Assembly: GCA_021613375.1 (NCBI GenBank)
Contig: CM038716.1
Location: 16,274,024-16,338,023 of the forward strand
Reading direction: 5' to 3'
DNA from: Megaleporinus macrocephalus
Taxonomy: Eukaryota > Chordata > Actinopteri > Characiformes > Anostomidae
DNA: 64,000 bases
This document shows, in pieces, positions 1 through 11,984 of the stretch. The notes below the pieces were generated by a model, which searched no databases, was not told where the DNA came from, and worked only from the letters and a program-made list of their open reading frames with translations. Position 1 is the stretch's first letter. Each line of letters opens with the position of its first letter. Position numbers and translations under genes: made by a program.

Positions 1-243
1 ACATACAAATCAAATACACCACAACCTACACCACAAATGTTGGACAACGGTAAGAGGAAAACAGAGGGCATATAACAAGACAAGAAACATAAAACACCTG
101 GACACAGGAGGGGTTACAGATATGAACCGGGTGGGGGGTGGAGACACTAGGAGCACATGATCAAAACAAACACAAGCACATGGCTAACTTGAAAAACGTA
201 AACAGAAGCACATGGAACTGACAGGGCATAAACAAACAGACCA
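1..243 (-). mobile_element. LTR-type repeat fragment, cut by window edge
   Basis: This stretch shares blocks with the degraded LTR copy ending at 38837 and with the solo LTR at 32149-32629. The shared blocks include AACACCTGG, a GGGGTGGAGAC-like block, AGCACATGA and ACATGGAACTGACAGG, in the same order. It is read as the same LTR family in the minus orientation. The start lies outside the window, and the terminal 40 bp or so seen in the 32-kb copy are missing here. The match was made by eye. Confidence 0.5.
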
Positions 244-1040
244 ATTTCCAGAATTTGGTGATATACATTCAAAGTTTTAGTAAGTTTCTTGAAGATATTT
301 GATCTACACTTTTACCCTGATTGAAAAATGATGTACATATATGAAATTTTAACATTATGTGAGCTAAACATCTAAACAGCTAAAGTCTCACTAGCGGTGG
401 AGTTTGATTAATTTTTGCATTCATGATTTTTTTCTTTAGTAGTTTTTGAATGACGGGTGCAAAATGTTAATGTTAATGCATCAATAATCAATATTTGTAA
501 CACAATATATGTTGAAGTACAATATAATCAATCACTGTTTCATGGAGCTGTTCTTATGTTTAATCATAAAACTTTTAAAAGGCAAGCAAAGCAAATGTTA
601 TTAATATGAGGGCAGATTATGATTATTTAATATTGTCATATTTTAGGTAATTAGGTCAGTAGAATTAAGTAAAACAAGAAATCAGTAATCTGTACCAGAA
701 CATGTTCTAAAAGTGGCTCTCCTAACCCTGCCAACAATAATAACTTTGGTGTACTGAAATCACTTAAATTACTTAAGTACAAAAATGTCTGGAAGTAAAT
801 TAAATAATCCTAAAAGATGTCCTCAAGACATTCCGAATGTTCCGAAAAGCCAACAACAAAAAGCTGTTGCTGACACAGATAATAATAATATAATATGTTA
901 CACATATATAATGCCTTTCACATATGCTTCATAATTAAATAATAATAATAATGATAATAATAATCATAATAATAATAATAATATAATAGTAATAATAATG
1001 AAAAGGTAATAAAATATCCTAAAAAAAAAAATTCTCAGAA
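244..1040. other. Intron 1 sequence, AT-rich, no gene seen
   Basis: AT-rich non-coding DNA with stops in all frames. It contains an imperfect AAT/AATA microsatellite at about 937-1005. No element was recognised. Confidence 0.6.
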
Positions 1041-1345
1041 TACTCGGCTGAGGTTTTTAGCTGAGTTTTGAAAATGAAAGAGAGGTAGAAGAGTGAATAG
1101 ATGAAGGTGAAGAATTCCAGAGGGTGTAGGCAGCAACACTAAAAGACCTGTCACCCGCAGTAGAAAGCTTGAACCTTGTAGCAGCTAGAAGATCAGAATT
1201 GTAAGACCTTTGTTTGTATGATGGGTCGTGAGGATGTAACAAAGCAGAGAGATATATAGTTATCAGGCTATGCGAGGCTTTAAAGGTTAACAGCAGGATT
1301 TTATGATGAGCTGTGTATTGTTTCCTGATGTTTAGTTGGAAGCAG
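1041..1345 (-). pseudogene. LINE reverse-transcriptase C-terminal relic (L2/Rex1-like)
   Basis: Read on the minus strand, about 1303 down to 1057 is open. It begins with KILLLTFKA, continues through YLSALLHPHDPS and ends with GDRSFSVAAYTLWNSSP. This matches the C-terminal region that follows the reverse-transcriptase core of fish L2/CR1-type LINEs (pattern: KILLLTYKAL..YLSDLL..GDRAFS..AP.LWNSLP). Only the last 80 or so residues are open; above 1303 the frame is broken, so it is a 5'-truncated, inactive copy. It lies antisense to the host gene in intron 1. The family call rests on motif recognition; the exact LINE clade is uncertain. Confidence 0.75.
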
Positions 1346-2222
1346 TAATAGAAATATAACGTTGACTGTACATTTATGCTACATTTCAGTGCACTGAGCA
1401 GAATAGCCCAGCATTACTGAATCTGAACTTGACCTCAGCTCTGTTGTCTGGTAAACGGGGTCGAGGGGATGCATCACCACAATTTGTCTTTTCATTTATT
1501 TTAGACTGACTGTGTGTCCAGCTAGATTTTTTTTACTGGTCTTGAGTTTGTAGCTGATATTTCCCTGATATGTATGCATGTAACAGCTCACACTGTTGGG
1601 ATCAATCAAGTTTAGTGTTTGTTTTATTGTATGGTTGCAAACTTTAGGTCATTTACTAATGGCCTGGTTTCAAATGGCTACAGCAAGGTAGTCCACCTTG
1701 GCAGCAAATCTCATGTCAAACCCAAAATCAACCTTGAAATCTAAACCGAATTCTTTGGGCTGCAAAGGATTTTTGCTTATTTTCTGTAAATCATTTCCAG
1801 CCTTAGAATTTTTGTGGGTGAAGCATGAATGGGTTGATTGAGTTTTTTTATTTTATTTTTATTTTTTATGACTCTGTGTATGTGCCCCCCAGTGTTTTAC
1901 TTTTCATCCCAAATCCATCCAGCATTAGCTATTCTTTTCTCTCCAAATATGCTGGAGGCTTTGACCCAGCATGGTAACTGCACTGTGGCTGAGCAGTGAG
2001 GCATGTAGCTGGCAGCCTTACAGTCAATGTAATCTTGTTTACACCAATTTTACACAGTATGTCCAAACAAGTTTTACATCCTGAGGTGTGCCCATTCAGA
2101 ATAAATGCAAACGGCGTGCAGTATTCTCTGTGGGATGCCGGCTGTTTGAACAAAGTGCTTGAAAAGACTTCAGTGCAGCTGTGCATTCTGTGACAGGAAT
2201 TGTGATTTTGTATCCTCTTCAG
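1346..2222 (+). other. 3' end of intron 1 with splice acceptor
   Basis: Non-coding DNA with T-rich stretches (about 1846-1868). It ends in a pyrimidine-rich stretch and the AG at 2221-2222, which is the acceptor for the first SEZ6 exon in the window. The short open frames here show no family resemblance. Confidence 0.7.
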
Positions 2223-2924
2223 GTTCCTTTATGGAAGGGAAGATGGCCGTCACTCAGAGAGGAGACTCGCCGGATGCGGAAAATGCCCACAGCACCAAGG
2301 ACATGGACAGGGAACTGCCCCTGGTCACAACCGCCCCACCGTTTGCTGGCCTCAACCACCACCCTCCCTTCAAGGCCTTTCCTCGGCCTGACTCGCACCG
2401 CCAGGGAGGTCAGCAGGAATTTGAGGACCGATTGAGGGTGGAGCCTCATCTCTTCATGGGCCCATCGACTCAGCTGGTACCCCATGAAGATGCAGCACCA
2501 TTCTCTGATGTAGCTGCCACAAGCCCCACCACAGCCTCCCTTGCTACGCCTCCTCCCACGTCCACTGCTGGTGCGCAGCAAGGAAGCGGCATGCAGCTGA
2601 GTGGAGCTCCTGAAGAGAAGACCAAGAAAAAGAGTTTTGAGGAACTATCTGTAGCTCTGACCACAGAATCGCTGACTACCACCATCATGCCTACTTCTGC
2701 CCCACCACCCTGCCACACAGCACCTGAAAAGCAGACGGGTCATGCCGATGTGGCAACAACACAAGAGCCCCAGGCTGTAACTACCCTGGTAACAAGAGAA
2801 GAAGAGGAAACAACAAAGAACAAGGCACAACATGATGCCACCACAGTGTCTAGGGATCTGGATGACGAGACCACCACAACCACTATTATCACCACCACCA
2901 TTATTACCACCATGCAGACACCAG
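2223..2924 (+). CDS. sez6: SEZ6-family exon: Thr/Pro-rich N-terminal extracellular region
   Basis: This 702-bp internal exon encodes about 234 residues of the N-terminal ectodomain of a seizure-6-like protein, a type I neuronal membrane protein involved in dendrite and synapse development. It begins after the AG at 2221-2222, is in phase 1 (one codon base comes from the previous exon) and ends at 2924 before a GT donor, again in phase 1. Seen in the sequence: a VTTAP block (2324-2338), LNHHP (2351-2365), a long Pro/Ser/Thr-rich mucin-like stretch, and an acidic run passing into an alternating Thr/Ile tract and MQTP (2855-2923) directly before the CUB domain. From what I recall of human SEZ6, the VTTAP..LNHHP block and the acidic-poly(Thr/Ile)-QTP junction are features of SEZ6 rather than SEZ6L or SEZ6L2, hence the symbol; the paralogue remains an inference. 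No cysteines of a folded domain occur except one at about 2711. The signal peptide must lie in an upstream exon. Met at 2231 is internal, not a start. Confidence 0.85.
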
Positions 2925-3905
2925 GTAACAAAGCTCTTGTAGGATAGTCTGTCAGCTTGGCAGTTCTTTTTCTTTAGGCAGTTATTTCTGGTTATACAGG
3001 ACCAGATTCACTCTTTTAATGCAGAGAGGATTATAAAATCATACATCAAACAAAAGGTATGTTCATACTTAAAAAACATTTATCATTAGTAGTGAAATCA
3101 TTAGTAAAATCTGACAAAAACAGCATCAATAGTTTGTAGGGTTTGATAAAAAAATATTCTAGTTGGCTCACAGGTGCATGTCTCCAAAACAAAGGGGGTG
3201 TTTTCTTGCTTGTGACTTAACCAGCAAGCTGACTGGCTCTTTTTATAAAAGGGCGGGACTTGTTCCATAAATAGACGCAAAATTAAGAGGTACAAGCTTG
3301 ACTTGTCATATTTCAACCAATGATCTGTCTCCTCATTCGGAGTCTCTGGAAATATCACCTACTAGTGGTTGCATGACTTCAGATTTTTTAAGGCTGACAG
3401 TTATGTGACGAAAGTCACGTCAACAATGATGTCGCTGATGACGCCTTGAATACCCAGGAGAAAAGAATGCTTCTCAACAAGCAACTTTAAAAATCCAGTT
3501 TGAAAAGGTCAGGTCACTAGAGTGTGATGTGTCCATTCCAACGAGCCCTGGGTCACACTGCTGTGATTTAGAGAGCCAGAGATACAGACTCGGAAATCAG
3601 TAGACTCTTTACCTGCTGTCTTCTCTGAGGTGTCCCTGTTGTTAGTGTCATACTCGCGTGATCAGTGTCTAGTCGACATCAAGCTTAAAGCGCTGTCGCC
3701 AAGCAGTAAAGTTGAGTAGTCTGTCCAACCCCTAACACCTACACAACTACACAACTGTACAGTAAAGCTGTCAACACACCAAATACATTTTAAAACAGCT
3801 ACAACCTTAACCTTTTCATTATCTGACAGGAAATTGGCTTCCTATTATGTCAAATGATTACAAATCATGATTAATATTTATTCTATTAATTAAACACTAC
3901 CACTA

Positions 3906-4282
3906 CACTACCAGGCAAAAGTTTGAACACACCTAACTGAATATATATTTTATAATTAGATTAAATTCATTGAAAGAGATGTTTAAATAGTCACGTTGGT
4001 GACTATGTACAAAAATATTGCTAAACCGAACATTTTAGTGTACATTTAAATAAAAACATTATTATGTCCCCAAAACTTTTAGTCCTGTTCGAAAAGCAGC
4101 TCATGTGGTTCCTCATGAGGTGGCCGGCGAGAATATTAAAAGTTATAAATATAAATATTCTTTAAGCCACAGAGAGATTATATTAGTGTTTTTTTAAATA
4201 ATTTTGATGTCTTTACAATTATTCACTGATATCATTTGTAGATAACTGAAATCAGGGTAGGTGTGTCTTTTGGCTGTTACTG
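3906..4282 (+). mobile_element. Tc1/mariner element, internally deleted
   Basis: The left end reads CACTACCAGGCAAAAGTTTG.. after a TA, and the right end (about 4256-4282) is its diverged inverse, ..GGTGTGTC.TTTTGGCTGTTACTG. This is the terminal inverted repeat style of fish Tc1-like elements. The interior near 4095-4135 (TGTGGTTCCTCATGAG) and 4200-4215 (TTTTGATGTCTTTAC) resembles the 3' part of the same elements, so most of the transposase has been deleted. The expected right TA has become TG. It is inactive. Confidence 0.7.
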
Positions 4283-5099
4283 TGTTTGTCTTATTTGTTT
4301 TACTCGTTTTTCTCGTTTACCAACCTGTGCATTTTTCTTTTCATAAGTATAATCATAATCTATATATTTCCTATTTATTTGTTTTTTATCATTTTTGTCT
4401 TATCGTATATTTTTATGTAATTGGACCTTCACAAGACAGTAGTTGAATAGCTCTCCCATAAAGTGAACGCCATTGGCCAATTTTTGGGATTGACATCAAA
4501 AGACAGTAACAATGGCTACGTATTCCAACCAGTGAGTTTATGGATATAATTCATACATTTATTCCAAGTCCTCCACAGTTGTAGTCCTTTGTTCTTCATC
4601 TTACTGTTTGTGGAATCTTCTTACAGTGGAGGCTCTCGAGGGGAACTAGAGCTTTCCAGTTCACTGTTGTTTTTGTTCATCACATTCTTCCTTTTGAGCA
4701 CTGTCTAGCAAACTTGATATGCTTTGGTGATAAACACATTCTCTGCATTGGAGTAGCTGGAAATAACTTAATGCATAAAATCAAAGATGGAGCATCAATA
4801 AACAAACATGGAGCACATTGAGTCACATCAACAGTACGTGAAGATACCACACTATTACAGATAATTCTAGGGGTCGAGTGTAAAAATGTGTTGATGCCAT
4901 TAAAAAATGATATTTTTTTGCATTAATAAATTATTAAAGTACTTTTCTCAGCACTAAACAATAATATATAATTTATAGTCTTAAATAGCATATAGGCATA
5001 TATTTGTTTATAAAGTAAATTCCTAAAAAAGTATCGGGCTCCATAATGAATAGTTATTCATACTATTTACTGGGGACATAAGTCAATGACATCAATGCC

Positions 5100-5673
5100 T
5101 TTATAACTGAAGGTCCCACTAGAGGACTCACACTTATGGAGTCCGTTTCTGACAGTTTGGTCAGAATATGCACATCTGTAGCCAGGTGGAGGTCATTTTT
5201 TAGGCCTCTGATAGTGCTTCTTCTGTTCCTTTTCACACAAAGCAGCAGATAGCACTCCTGCTGTTGGGTTTATGCCCTTTTACAGCCCTGTCCAGCCCCC
5301 CTTTGTGTCCTGAAATCTCCTCCATCGCCCTTGCTTGGAGACACAGCAAACCTACTTGCAATGGCACATATGGATGTGCCATCCTGAAGGAGCTGGACTA
5401 CCTCTGCAAGCTGAATGGGCTAAATGTACTGCCTCATGCTGCCAGCAGTGACCACGACACCAGCAAAACACTAGAGATGAATCAGGAGGGATTAACTGTT
5501 TGTGGCCAGTACCTGTAATAGCTTACTTTTGCCTCTTTGGTGAACCTCGTCACATTCATTTGCACCAAAGCAGGTAAAATGGACTAACTGAACAGATCAA
5601 TATCCCTGATGTTAAATGGACTTGGTGTCATACTGTGATGATTAAGCATTCTCTATTTTATTTTTTAGCGGTG
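5100..5673 (-). pseudogene. Tc1-like (DD34E) transposase relic, N-terminal half
   Basis: On the minus strand, about 5440-5330 reads AEVVQLLQDGTS followed by AIASRFAVSPS, which is the paired-like helix-turn-helix of a Tc1-family transposase (AQVVQLIQDGTSMRAVARRFAVS type). Further blocks in 5110-5290 fit the stretch that follows it. The element end is at 5673, beside TA at 5674-5675, and carries a terminal repeat of type CACCGCTAAAAAATAAA. The catalytic half is missing, and frame breaks and stops interrupt the coding part (one stop lies just before the HTH). It is a dead 5' fragment in intron 2, antisense to the host gene. Confidence 0.72.
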
Positions 5674-7609
5674 TACATACGTTTAAAATTAAAGAAATCT
5701 TTCACTCAAAGGTGCCACCATGTCAACAACATGCAGTCAGAATCCAGCTTGTTGCACCCGATATGTTGCAGCCATCAAAACAGCCAGCGATCATGAATTA
5801 GTTAAACAGAGCAACATCAGTATTCTTGCCTCGCCCACACTCAGGCCTCGTGCTGAAACAGTGTGTGAATCTGAGGATCCATTAGACAGAGAAGCAGACT
5901 GTGAGGCAATAACTCTGACAGGTCTGGTCATGTGAACCGAGTGCTAAAGGGTGTAAAATTTCTCCATATGCTGGTGTTTTGGTTGTTCAACGTTTTAGAA
6001 AATATCTTTTCCGTGATAGACAAATGTTATGGTTAAGACAAGGCCGTAGCCATGAATAGAACATTGCGTGGAACCAAAACTTGGGTGGGATGGGGTTGGT
6101 CTTCTGGTATTATCTTGCCCTTATTGTTTGCTACAAAGATTGAGACTTCACATGGGGTTAACTCAACTGTGATAGCTAACATTAGTGATGGTTGATTAGT
6201 GATAGTTAAATAATTAGATCAATTTTTAGCACATTTTTGCTTCCACTTTAAACAATCACACTTTTTAGCAAAACAGTCTGTATTTCCACATTTACAGTTC
6301 CAGCCCAAAATAACATGTTCTCATTTCATGCTGTTATAGACATTTCAAGATGTTATAGACTTTATAAAGACTTGTGTAGTGCTGGTCTGGTGGTACAGTG
6401 GTACAATAATAAGTGTCCCATCAACAACTGATTGAAACACTAATAGATCCTGACTTTAAGCAGCTGGTAAGTGGAATATTTGCATTTTGATTTTTTATAT
6501 CAGCATATTGGGTGGACATTGTAAGCATATTTGAGTATTGCAGGGGGTGTGCTTTCAATATATATTGTGATTACTGGGTAAAAACTGTAATTATAAAAAT
6601 ATGTAATTATGTCTAATTACACTGGCTTTGGCAAAAAACTTCTAATGTATATTAATTTAAGTGATTAGAAATGCTTTTCTAAAGTATAATTTAAAACACA
6701 GCAGTTATATGTGCTGCAGGAAGAAAATGCAGAACATATTAAAGATAACATTTTCAACATTAATAAAATTTCAGTATAAATGTAACTTATTTGTTTTTTT
6801 ATGCAAGAATTGGTGTTTTTTGTGGATAAAGATGTATTCTTATCCAAAAATATGCCTCGTAAATTACATTACATCAGCACATTTTGCAATCACCTTAAAT
6901 CAGAAAGTGTTATGACACCAGTACACCTAAAAGTGCTTGTAGATACAGAAACACCATATAGGAAAAGATACTTTTAAACATAAAAGAACCACTTCAGTAA
7001 CCCAATTAAAAAAAAATAGAAGAATAAGTAATATTTACTTATAATCATTAAATTAAAAGATTTTTAGAGAACCTAAAGTAGTTCTTCTATAGCAGGAGTG
7101 TAGATCTCTGGGTATGACGCCTGGATTCAGATGCAATTTTCTGATTTTCAGTTTTGGCCATAGACATCTCTGTTAAACGAAGTGCCAGTGTGCTCATATT
7201 GACTTACAGGTGCCACACTGTGCTGTAGTATAGTAGTCAGGTGTATGGAGTTATGTAATGTTGGCCTGGGCCGTATAGCTTCAGCTCCAGAGGGAATCTC
7301 TCTTACCAGTAGCATCTCTTAACTCGAGAGGCAGATAAAAGGGGCAGTGAAGCAGAAAGACCTCAAGGCCACTGGAAAATTCTCTCACACCTGAGCTATC
7401 ACACATACACTCAGCCTCTGCACACATATACACACACACACAGCAGGAAAGGAAAACAGCCTCTTTTGAGGCTGCAGAAAATGAGAAACCCTGCAAAGAT
7501 AATTAAGATGGGAAGGTAGTGGGACCGCAGTGGGGTAGGGGGAATGCGAAAAAGTCTCTGCTTCTGATGGGTTCTTCTGTTTTTCTGTCTGTTTCTCTGT
7601 GTACCACAG

Positions 7610-7740
7610 TGCCGTGCAGCACTAATTTCACAGCGCCAGGGGGCTACATAGAGACCCCACCGCCGAGCAGTTGGTACTACTCGAGTGTTGACTGCACCTA
7701 CACTGTGACTGTCTACATGGGCTACGGAGTGGAGATTCAG
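7610..7740 (+). CDS. sez6: SEZ6-family exon: first half of CUB domain 1
   Basis: This 131-bp exon encodes about 44 residues opening the first CUB domain of the ectodomain. The acceptor AG is at 7608-7609 and the donor GTATGAG starts at 7741. It enters in phase 1 and leaves in phase 0. Seen: PCSTNFTAPGGYIE.., a second cysteine in VDCTYTVTVY, then GYGVEIQ at the exon end. The two cysteines lie 26 residues apart, as expected for the first CUB disulfide, and the NFT at 7624-7632 is a potential N-glycosylation site. The DC.Y..SVY.GYGVE pattern is characteristic of the SEZ6/SEZ6L family at this point. Exons 3 and 4 together are 321 bp (107 codons) with phase-1 outer borders, so the CUB half is a symmetric module. 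The open frame extends upstream of 7610, but that part is intron. Confidence 0.88.
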
Positions 7741-8481
7741 GTATGAGCAGTGTGTGATGTCATTGTAACCAACCACCTTAAATCTGTCTCTCGAACAGGA
7801 TCTCACAGCAGTCTGCAAACTTCAGAGAGCAGCAGTGGTTTGCTCAGTTTCCTGTCAAAATAAGCTTTATAGGCACAGGTCATTCATTAATCACATGAAT
7901 CTGAGATCACACTTAAAATGTTCCACTTGTAGAAGGAAGGACAAAGTTCTTCTTAGTGAATTAACACTCCAGTTTCTAAACTGAAAAGATAAACATGTGT
8001 GGTACTCCACTGCACAGCATTGTATCCATCAGCCTCCGAATTCACAATTTTTTGCTCATCAAAGTTGTTTTGTCACAGCACCTAACATGCATTTTGCAAA
8101 GACCACCAGTGACACCTCTAGTGTCAAACAAAGTCAACAAAAAACAGCACTTCTGTCTTAGACAAAAACAGTTTAGACACGTCGTTGCAGCCAGAGAAAG
8201 GAAGCCAGGCTAAGGTAAGGTAACTTGCTAACTGTAGCTTTTGGGATGTACTCACACTAGACGATTCACACCGTGCCCACGCATGTTTGACCCCCCAGGA
8301 TCCAGTTTGTTTGACTAGTGTGTTCGCTCTGTGTCTGTGCCTGGGCCTGGTTAGAAGAGTGTCCACTTGGCCACTGGCCTCTGTCAGTCAGCTGTTTCAC
8401 TCAGCAGTGGGGTCTCGCTGCCCGTTGCTTCAATCAAACAGAAAAAACATACTGAAAGCCATACTGATAACTGAGCCAGCT

Positions 8482-8888
8482 CAGTTATCAGACACTGTTA
8501 TACTCTGGACCTCTGCATCAGTTATCAGACACTGTTATACTCCAAACCTCTATATCAGGTATCAGACACTGTTATACTCTGGACATCTGCATCAGTTATC
8601 AGACACTGTTATACTCCAAACCTCTATATTAGGTATCAGACACTGTTATACTCTGGACCTCTGCATCAGTTATCAGACACTGTTATACTCCAAACCTCTA
8701 TATTAGGTATCAGACACTGTTATACTCTGGACCTCTGCATCAGTTATCAGACACTGTTATACTTCAAACCTCTATATCAGGTATCAGACACTGTTATACT
8801 CTGGACCTCTGTATCAGTTATCAGACACTGTTATACTCCAGACCTCTGTATCAGTTATCAGACACTGTTATACTCCAGACCTCTGTAT
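8482..8888 (+). repeat. 37-bp minisatellite, 11 units
   Basis: Eleven contiguous units, each containing GACACTGTTATACT, occur at exactly 37-bp spacing (11 x 37 = 407 bp). The first nine alternate between a form with CTGGACCTCTGCAT and a form with CCAAACCTCTATAT, giving a 74-bp higher-order repeat. The last two units are a hybrid CCAGACCTCTGTAT form. The open frames over it are by-products of a 37-bp unit read in three frames. Confidence 0.97.
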
Positions 8889-8993
8889 CATAATATATAT
8901 TTATTTCAGATGTATCTGTAGAGCTGTATGTTATATATAACTAAACTGTTAACTACATATAATAATGACTATGCTGTTATTATTACACTATGC

Positions 8994-8994
8994 A

Positions 8995-9052
<58 letters not shown>

Positions 9053-9086
9053 GTTGTTGTTGTTGTTGTTGTTATTATTATTATTA
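8994..9086 (+). repeat. Compound ATT/GTT microsatellite
   Basis: A run of TAT/ATT triplets passes into GTT triplets at about 9052-9073 and back to ATT. Tyr- and Cys-rich open frames over it are artefacts. Confidence 0.95.
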
Positions 9087-9640
9087 TCCAAGTAATTGCC
9101 ATTTAGTAACAAAGAACATTGATTTTACCATAATATATAAAAAAAACGTAACTGTATAAATATCAGGACTTAAAGGTAGTTTTGGTTTTGGTACTCGGTA
9201 TGCCTATAATTAAGGTTCAGGTATTGTGTTGGTGTTAAAAGGGGAAAAGTGGTAGCATTGCATATCCAGTTACCACAGCTGTACTGCAACAACATGTTTA
9301 ATTTCTTAGCACATGCACAATATCACATAACTGCTGCACCCAAAGATCTAACCCCAACTAGTTTTTAAAAGTTACTACTACCTTAAAGATATATCTTCAG
9401 AATGTTTTAGTAGTCTCAGAAACTGCTGTCAGCTTGTTTACACCAAATGTGGTGATGAATCTGTTTTTCAGTTTGATAGAGTATTCTTTTAAAGGACAGG
9501 GGACGGGGTGGCTGATAGATTGCGAGGTATGCAGACTTGGCTCATTCTGTGCTCTGGCTAAGCAATCAGCCTTTCGACTGAACTTACAGCTTGTACACAA
9601 CATAAACCCACACACTGGCACTCAGACTCTGTCCTTCTGA

Positions 9641-10036
9641 TGCACGCTCTCGCTCTCTATCTCACTCCCTCTCTCTTTCTCTTCAGTATACTGTGCTCCT
9701 CCAAAGTGAATGAATGTGTTGTGATGAGCTGATTGATGGCTTTGCTTCTTGATTATGTGGTCTGTATGATCTACAGTAACTCCAGCACAAATGACTTGGT
9801 GAGTGAGTTTCTCCTTGCTGGGATCACCTTCGTTCTTATGAGTACGTCTGAAGGCCTTCATAAAATATACAACAGTCATTACCCTGCTGACCTTCCGCAA
9901 AGGCTGCCTAATATATTTGAGGATGGAAGTGATTGCGCATGCTGGAGCAGAGCTGGTGTGGCATTCAACACCGAAAGCAAGAGAAAAGCAGCGCAGGAGA
10001 GGGAGAGTATAATTCAGCTTCTCTCACCTATCGCTA

Positions 10037-10070
<34 letters not shown>

Positions 10071-10790
10071 ATCTCTCTTTCTCACTCTATACTTTCTCTC
10101 TTTCTTAGTTTCTCTCTGTCACTGTCTATCCATCTAGCCATCTATATAGCTCTCTTTCCCACTTTCTCTTCTTTCTTTTTATTTCTATTTCTCTTTCCTC
10201 TCCCAGTTTTCTATGTATCTCTCACTCTTTCTCACAATTTCCCTCTCATTCTCATTTCTCTCCATCTCTCTCTTTCTTTCTCTTGCTTTCTGTCTCTCTT
10301 TCTCTCTTGCAATATTGATCTCTATCTATTTGTCTCACCTTCATACATTCCCTCTCCCTCTTAATCTTTCTCTCTATTTTTCTCTTTCTGTTTCTCTCCC
10401 TGCTCTCGGTATCTCTTTCACTTTTCTCTATCTCTCTTTCAATCTTTCTTTCAATTTGTAACTCTCATTCTCATTATCTCTTACATTCTTACTCTGCCTC
10501 TTTCTCCTCATCTTTTTCTCTTTTCTTTTTCTTTATGTCTGTCTCTTTCTCCCTATACTCTTGCTGTCTCACTCCCTTGCTCTCCGTCCTTGTCTCTCTT
10601 TCTCTTACACTCTCTTTATCTCTCACACACATTCTCTCTAAATCTCTCTCTCTCCACATCTCTCCCTATTTTCTCTTTCACTTGTTCTCTCTCTCCATCC
10701 ATACTCTTGCTATCTCCTTCACTTGATCTCTCTCTCTCCCTCTCTCTCTGCATGCATTGCCCCTCTCCTTGCACTGGCTGACCTGTTAGC
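9641..10790 (+). repeat. Long pyrimidine-rich tract (CT/TTC-rich)
   Basis: A short CT-rich stretch (9641-9686) is followed by a nearly continuous one from about 10014 to 10765. The second includes pure TC at about 10034-10070 and degenerate TCTCTTTC elsewhere. Leu/Ser/Phe-rich open frames arise purely from composition. Confidence 0.9.
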
Positions 10791-10859
10791 CTGAGACAGC
10801 ATATAAATACATCTCTCCTCCTCTCTCCTTTGCTGCAATTATTTAAAGTGACTGATACG

Positions 10860-11240
10860 TAAGGAAGCGGCGGAGTTCCTCCCTTAATTAATTGCTTATG
10901 GACTATCTGTCCTCTCCCTTTGTTTGTTTATGGTATTCTTTAATGCCCTCCTGTTAAACTGTCTCTCAAGCGACTCTTAACATAATTAAAGCAGCCCATC
11001 CTCCTGCTGATAGACAGAAATAATGTTCAGCGCAGACAATGCGAGGGCCCATTTTGCATTCCCTGCGCTGCTGAGGGGCTCATTCACCCGTTTGGTCACG
11101 TCTGCGTCATAAAGACCCCGGTTAAGCATTCCTCTGATCTGGAAACTTTTCTGAAGGCTGCACAAGCTCTTTTCCGAGGCCTCCAGAAGACCTTGGATTC
11201 TAAAGTTCAGAGCGCAGGATCCGCTGTGGATTGTCAAGAA
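10860..11240. other. GC-richer unique block, candidate conserved non-coding element
   Basis: After the pyrimidine tract, composition becomes balanced and repeat-free, with CpG-containing words (for example GCGCAGACAATGCGAGG near 11029). It has no coding pattern and no splice-flanked frame. It is listed because such blocks in large introns of neuronal genes are often conserved enhancers; this is inference only. Confidence 0.3.
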
Positions 11241-11984
11241 AGTTAAACCGGATTTAAACGGTTTCCATCATTCATCCCTCAGAAGATAGAGGGGGATTTG
11301 TTCCCTTTAATAATCCCCCACTGAAAGGTTTTTGTCTTTCGCTCTTACTGTGCAGCCGCTCGCTTTCACCTGCTGAATCGTATTGGGGCTGAGGCTCAGT
11401 GTGGCTGGATGGATATGTGCATGGATGACCTTACTTGCTGTGAGGTGGGCAGCTGGGGTCAAACTTCTCGACCTTCAGCAAACTCACATCTGTGGTGAGA
11501 GCATAGATCACGCCTTGTTTCTCCTAACAGTAGAGCCTCATTCTCCAGATTCTCCCCAGCAATCTCGAGAGGCATATCCCATACACACACAGGGCTTAAC
11601 TTTCTCTGAGGTCATGTTCTAGACACTCTGCACATAAAATATACAGTTCCAGTCTCAGATGTTACAGTATGAAGCATCAATAAGAGACTTTCAATAACAA
11701 AAGGCACAAATGAACAGAACTGGGGGTGAAAACAATATGGAATGCCCCAGAAATCTTATACATCTCAGTAACTTTTATCTTAAACTTTTTCACTGGAGTG
11801 TTTAGGGTTAAAAATATTTCACAACTACCCATTACATTCTCTGACACCACGGGCTGCTGCTCACAGACCAGTATAAACGGTACCAAAATTAGAGAAAAAT
11901 AATCCGATAGCACGCCTGTTCATTTAAAGCTGATCTATTAGGCTTTTCTTTTTTCTTCTCTTTTCTTGAGTGTGTTATTTTCCT

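Larger units (their letters stand above)
2925..7609 (+). other. Intron 2 of the SEZ6-family gene (4.7 kb)
   Basis: It runs from GTAACA at 2925 to CCACAG at 7604-7609. Joining the single G at 2924 to TG at 7610 gives a valine codon, so the reading phase agrees. It holds two Tc1-like relics (3906-4282 and 5100-5673). The remainder (2925-3905, 4283-5099, 5674-7609) is AT-rich with no recognisable gene; a short CA repeat lies near 7430-7442. Confidence 0.8.

Noticed and set aside
2219..2581. Minus-strand frames overlapping the first SEZ6 exon (also 2470-2931)
   Set aside because: They are shadows of a Pro/Thr-rich coding exon on the opposite strand.
7519..7609. Possible extension of exon 3 upstream in the same frame
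   Set aside because: The CCACAG acceptor at 7604-7609 and the phase match to exon 2 fix the start at 7610; upstream residues show no family match.
8287..8706. Open frame over the 37-bp array, looking like a repetitive protein; also the idea of a CRISPR-like array
   Set aside because: A 37-bp unit shifts frame each repeat and has no spacers. It is a eukaryotic minisatellite in an intron.
10014..10790. Long Ser/Leu/Phe-rich open frames, also at 56885-57518 and 57853-58570
   Set aside because: They arise from CT-repeat composition. Several frames are open at once, and no domain or splice context is present.
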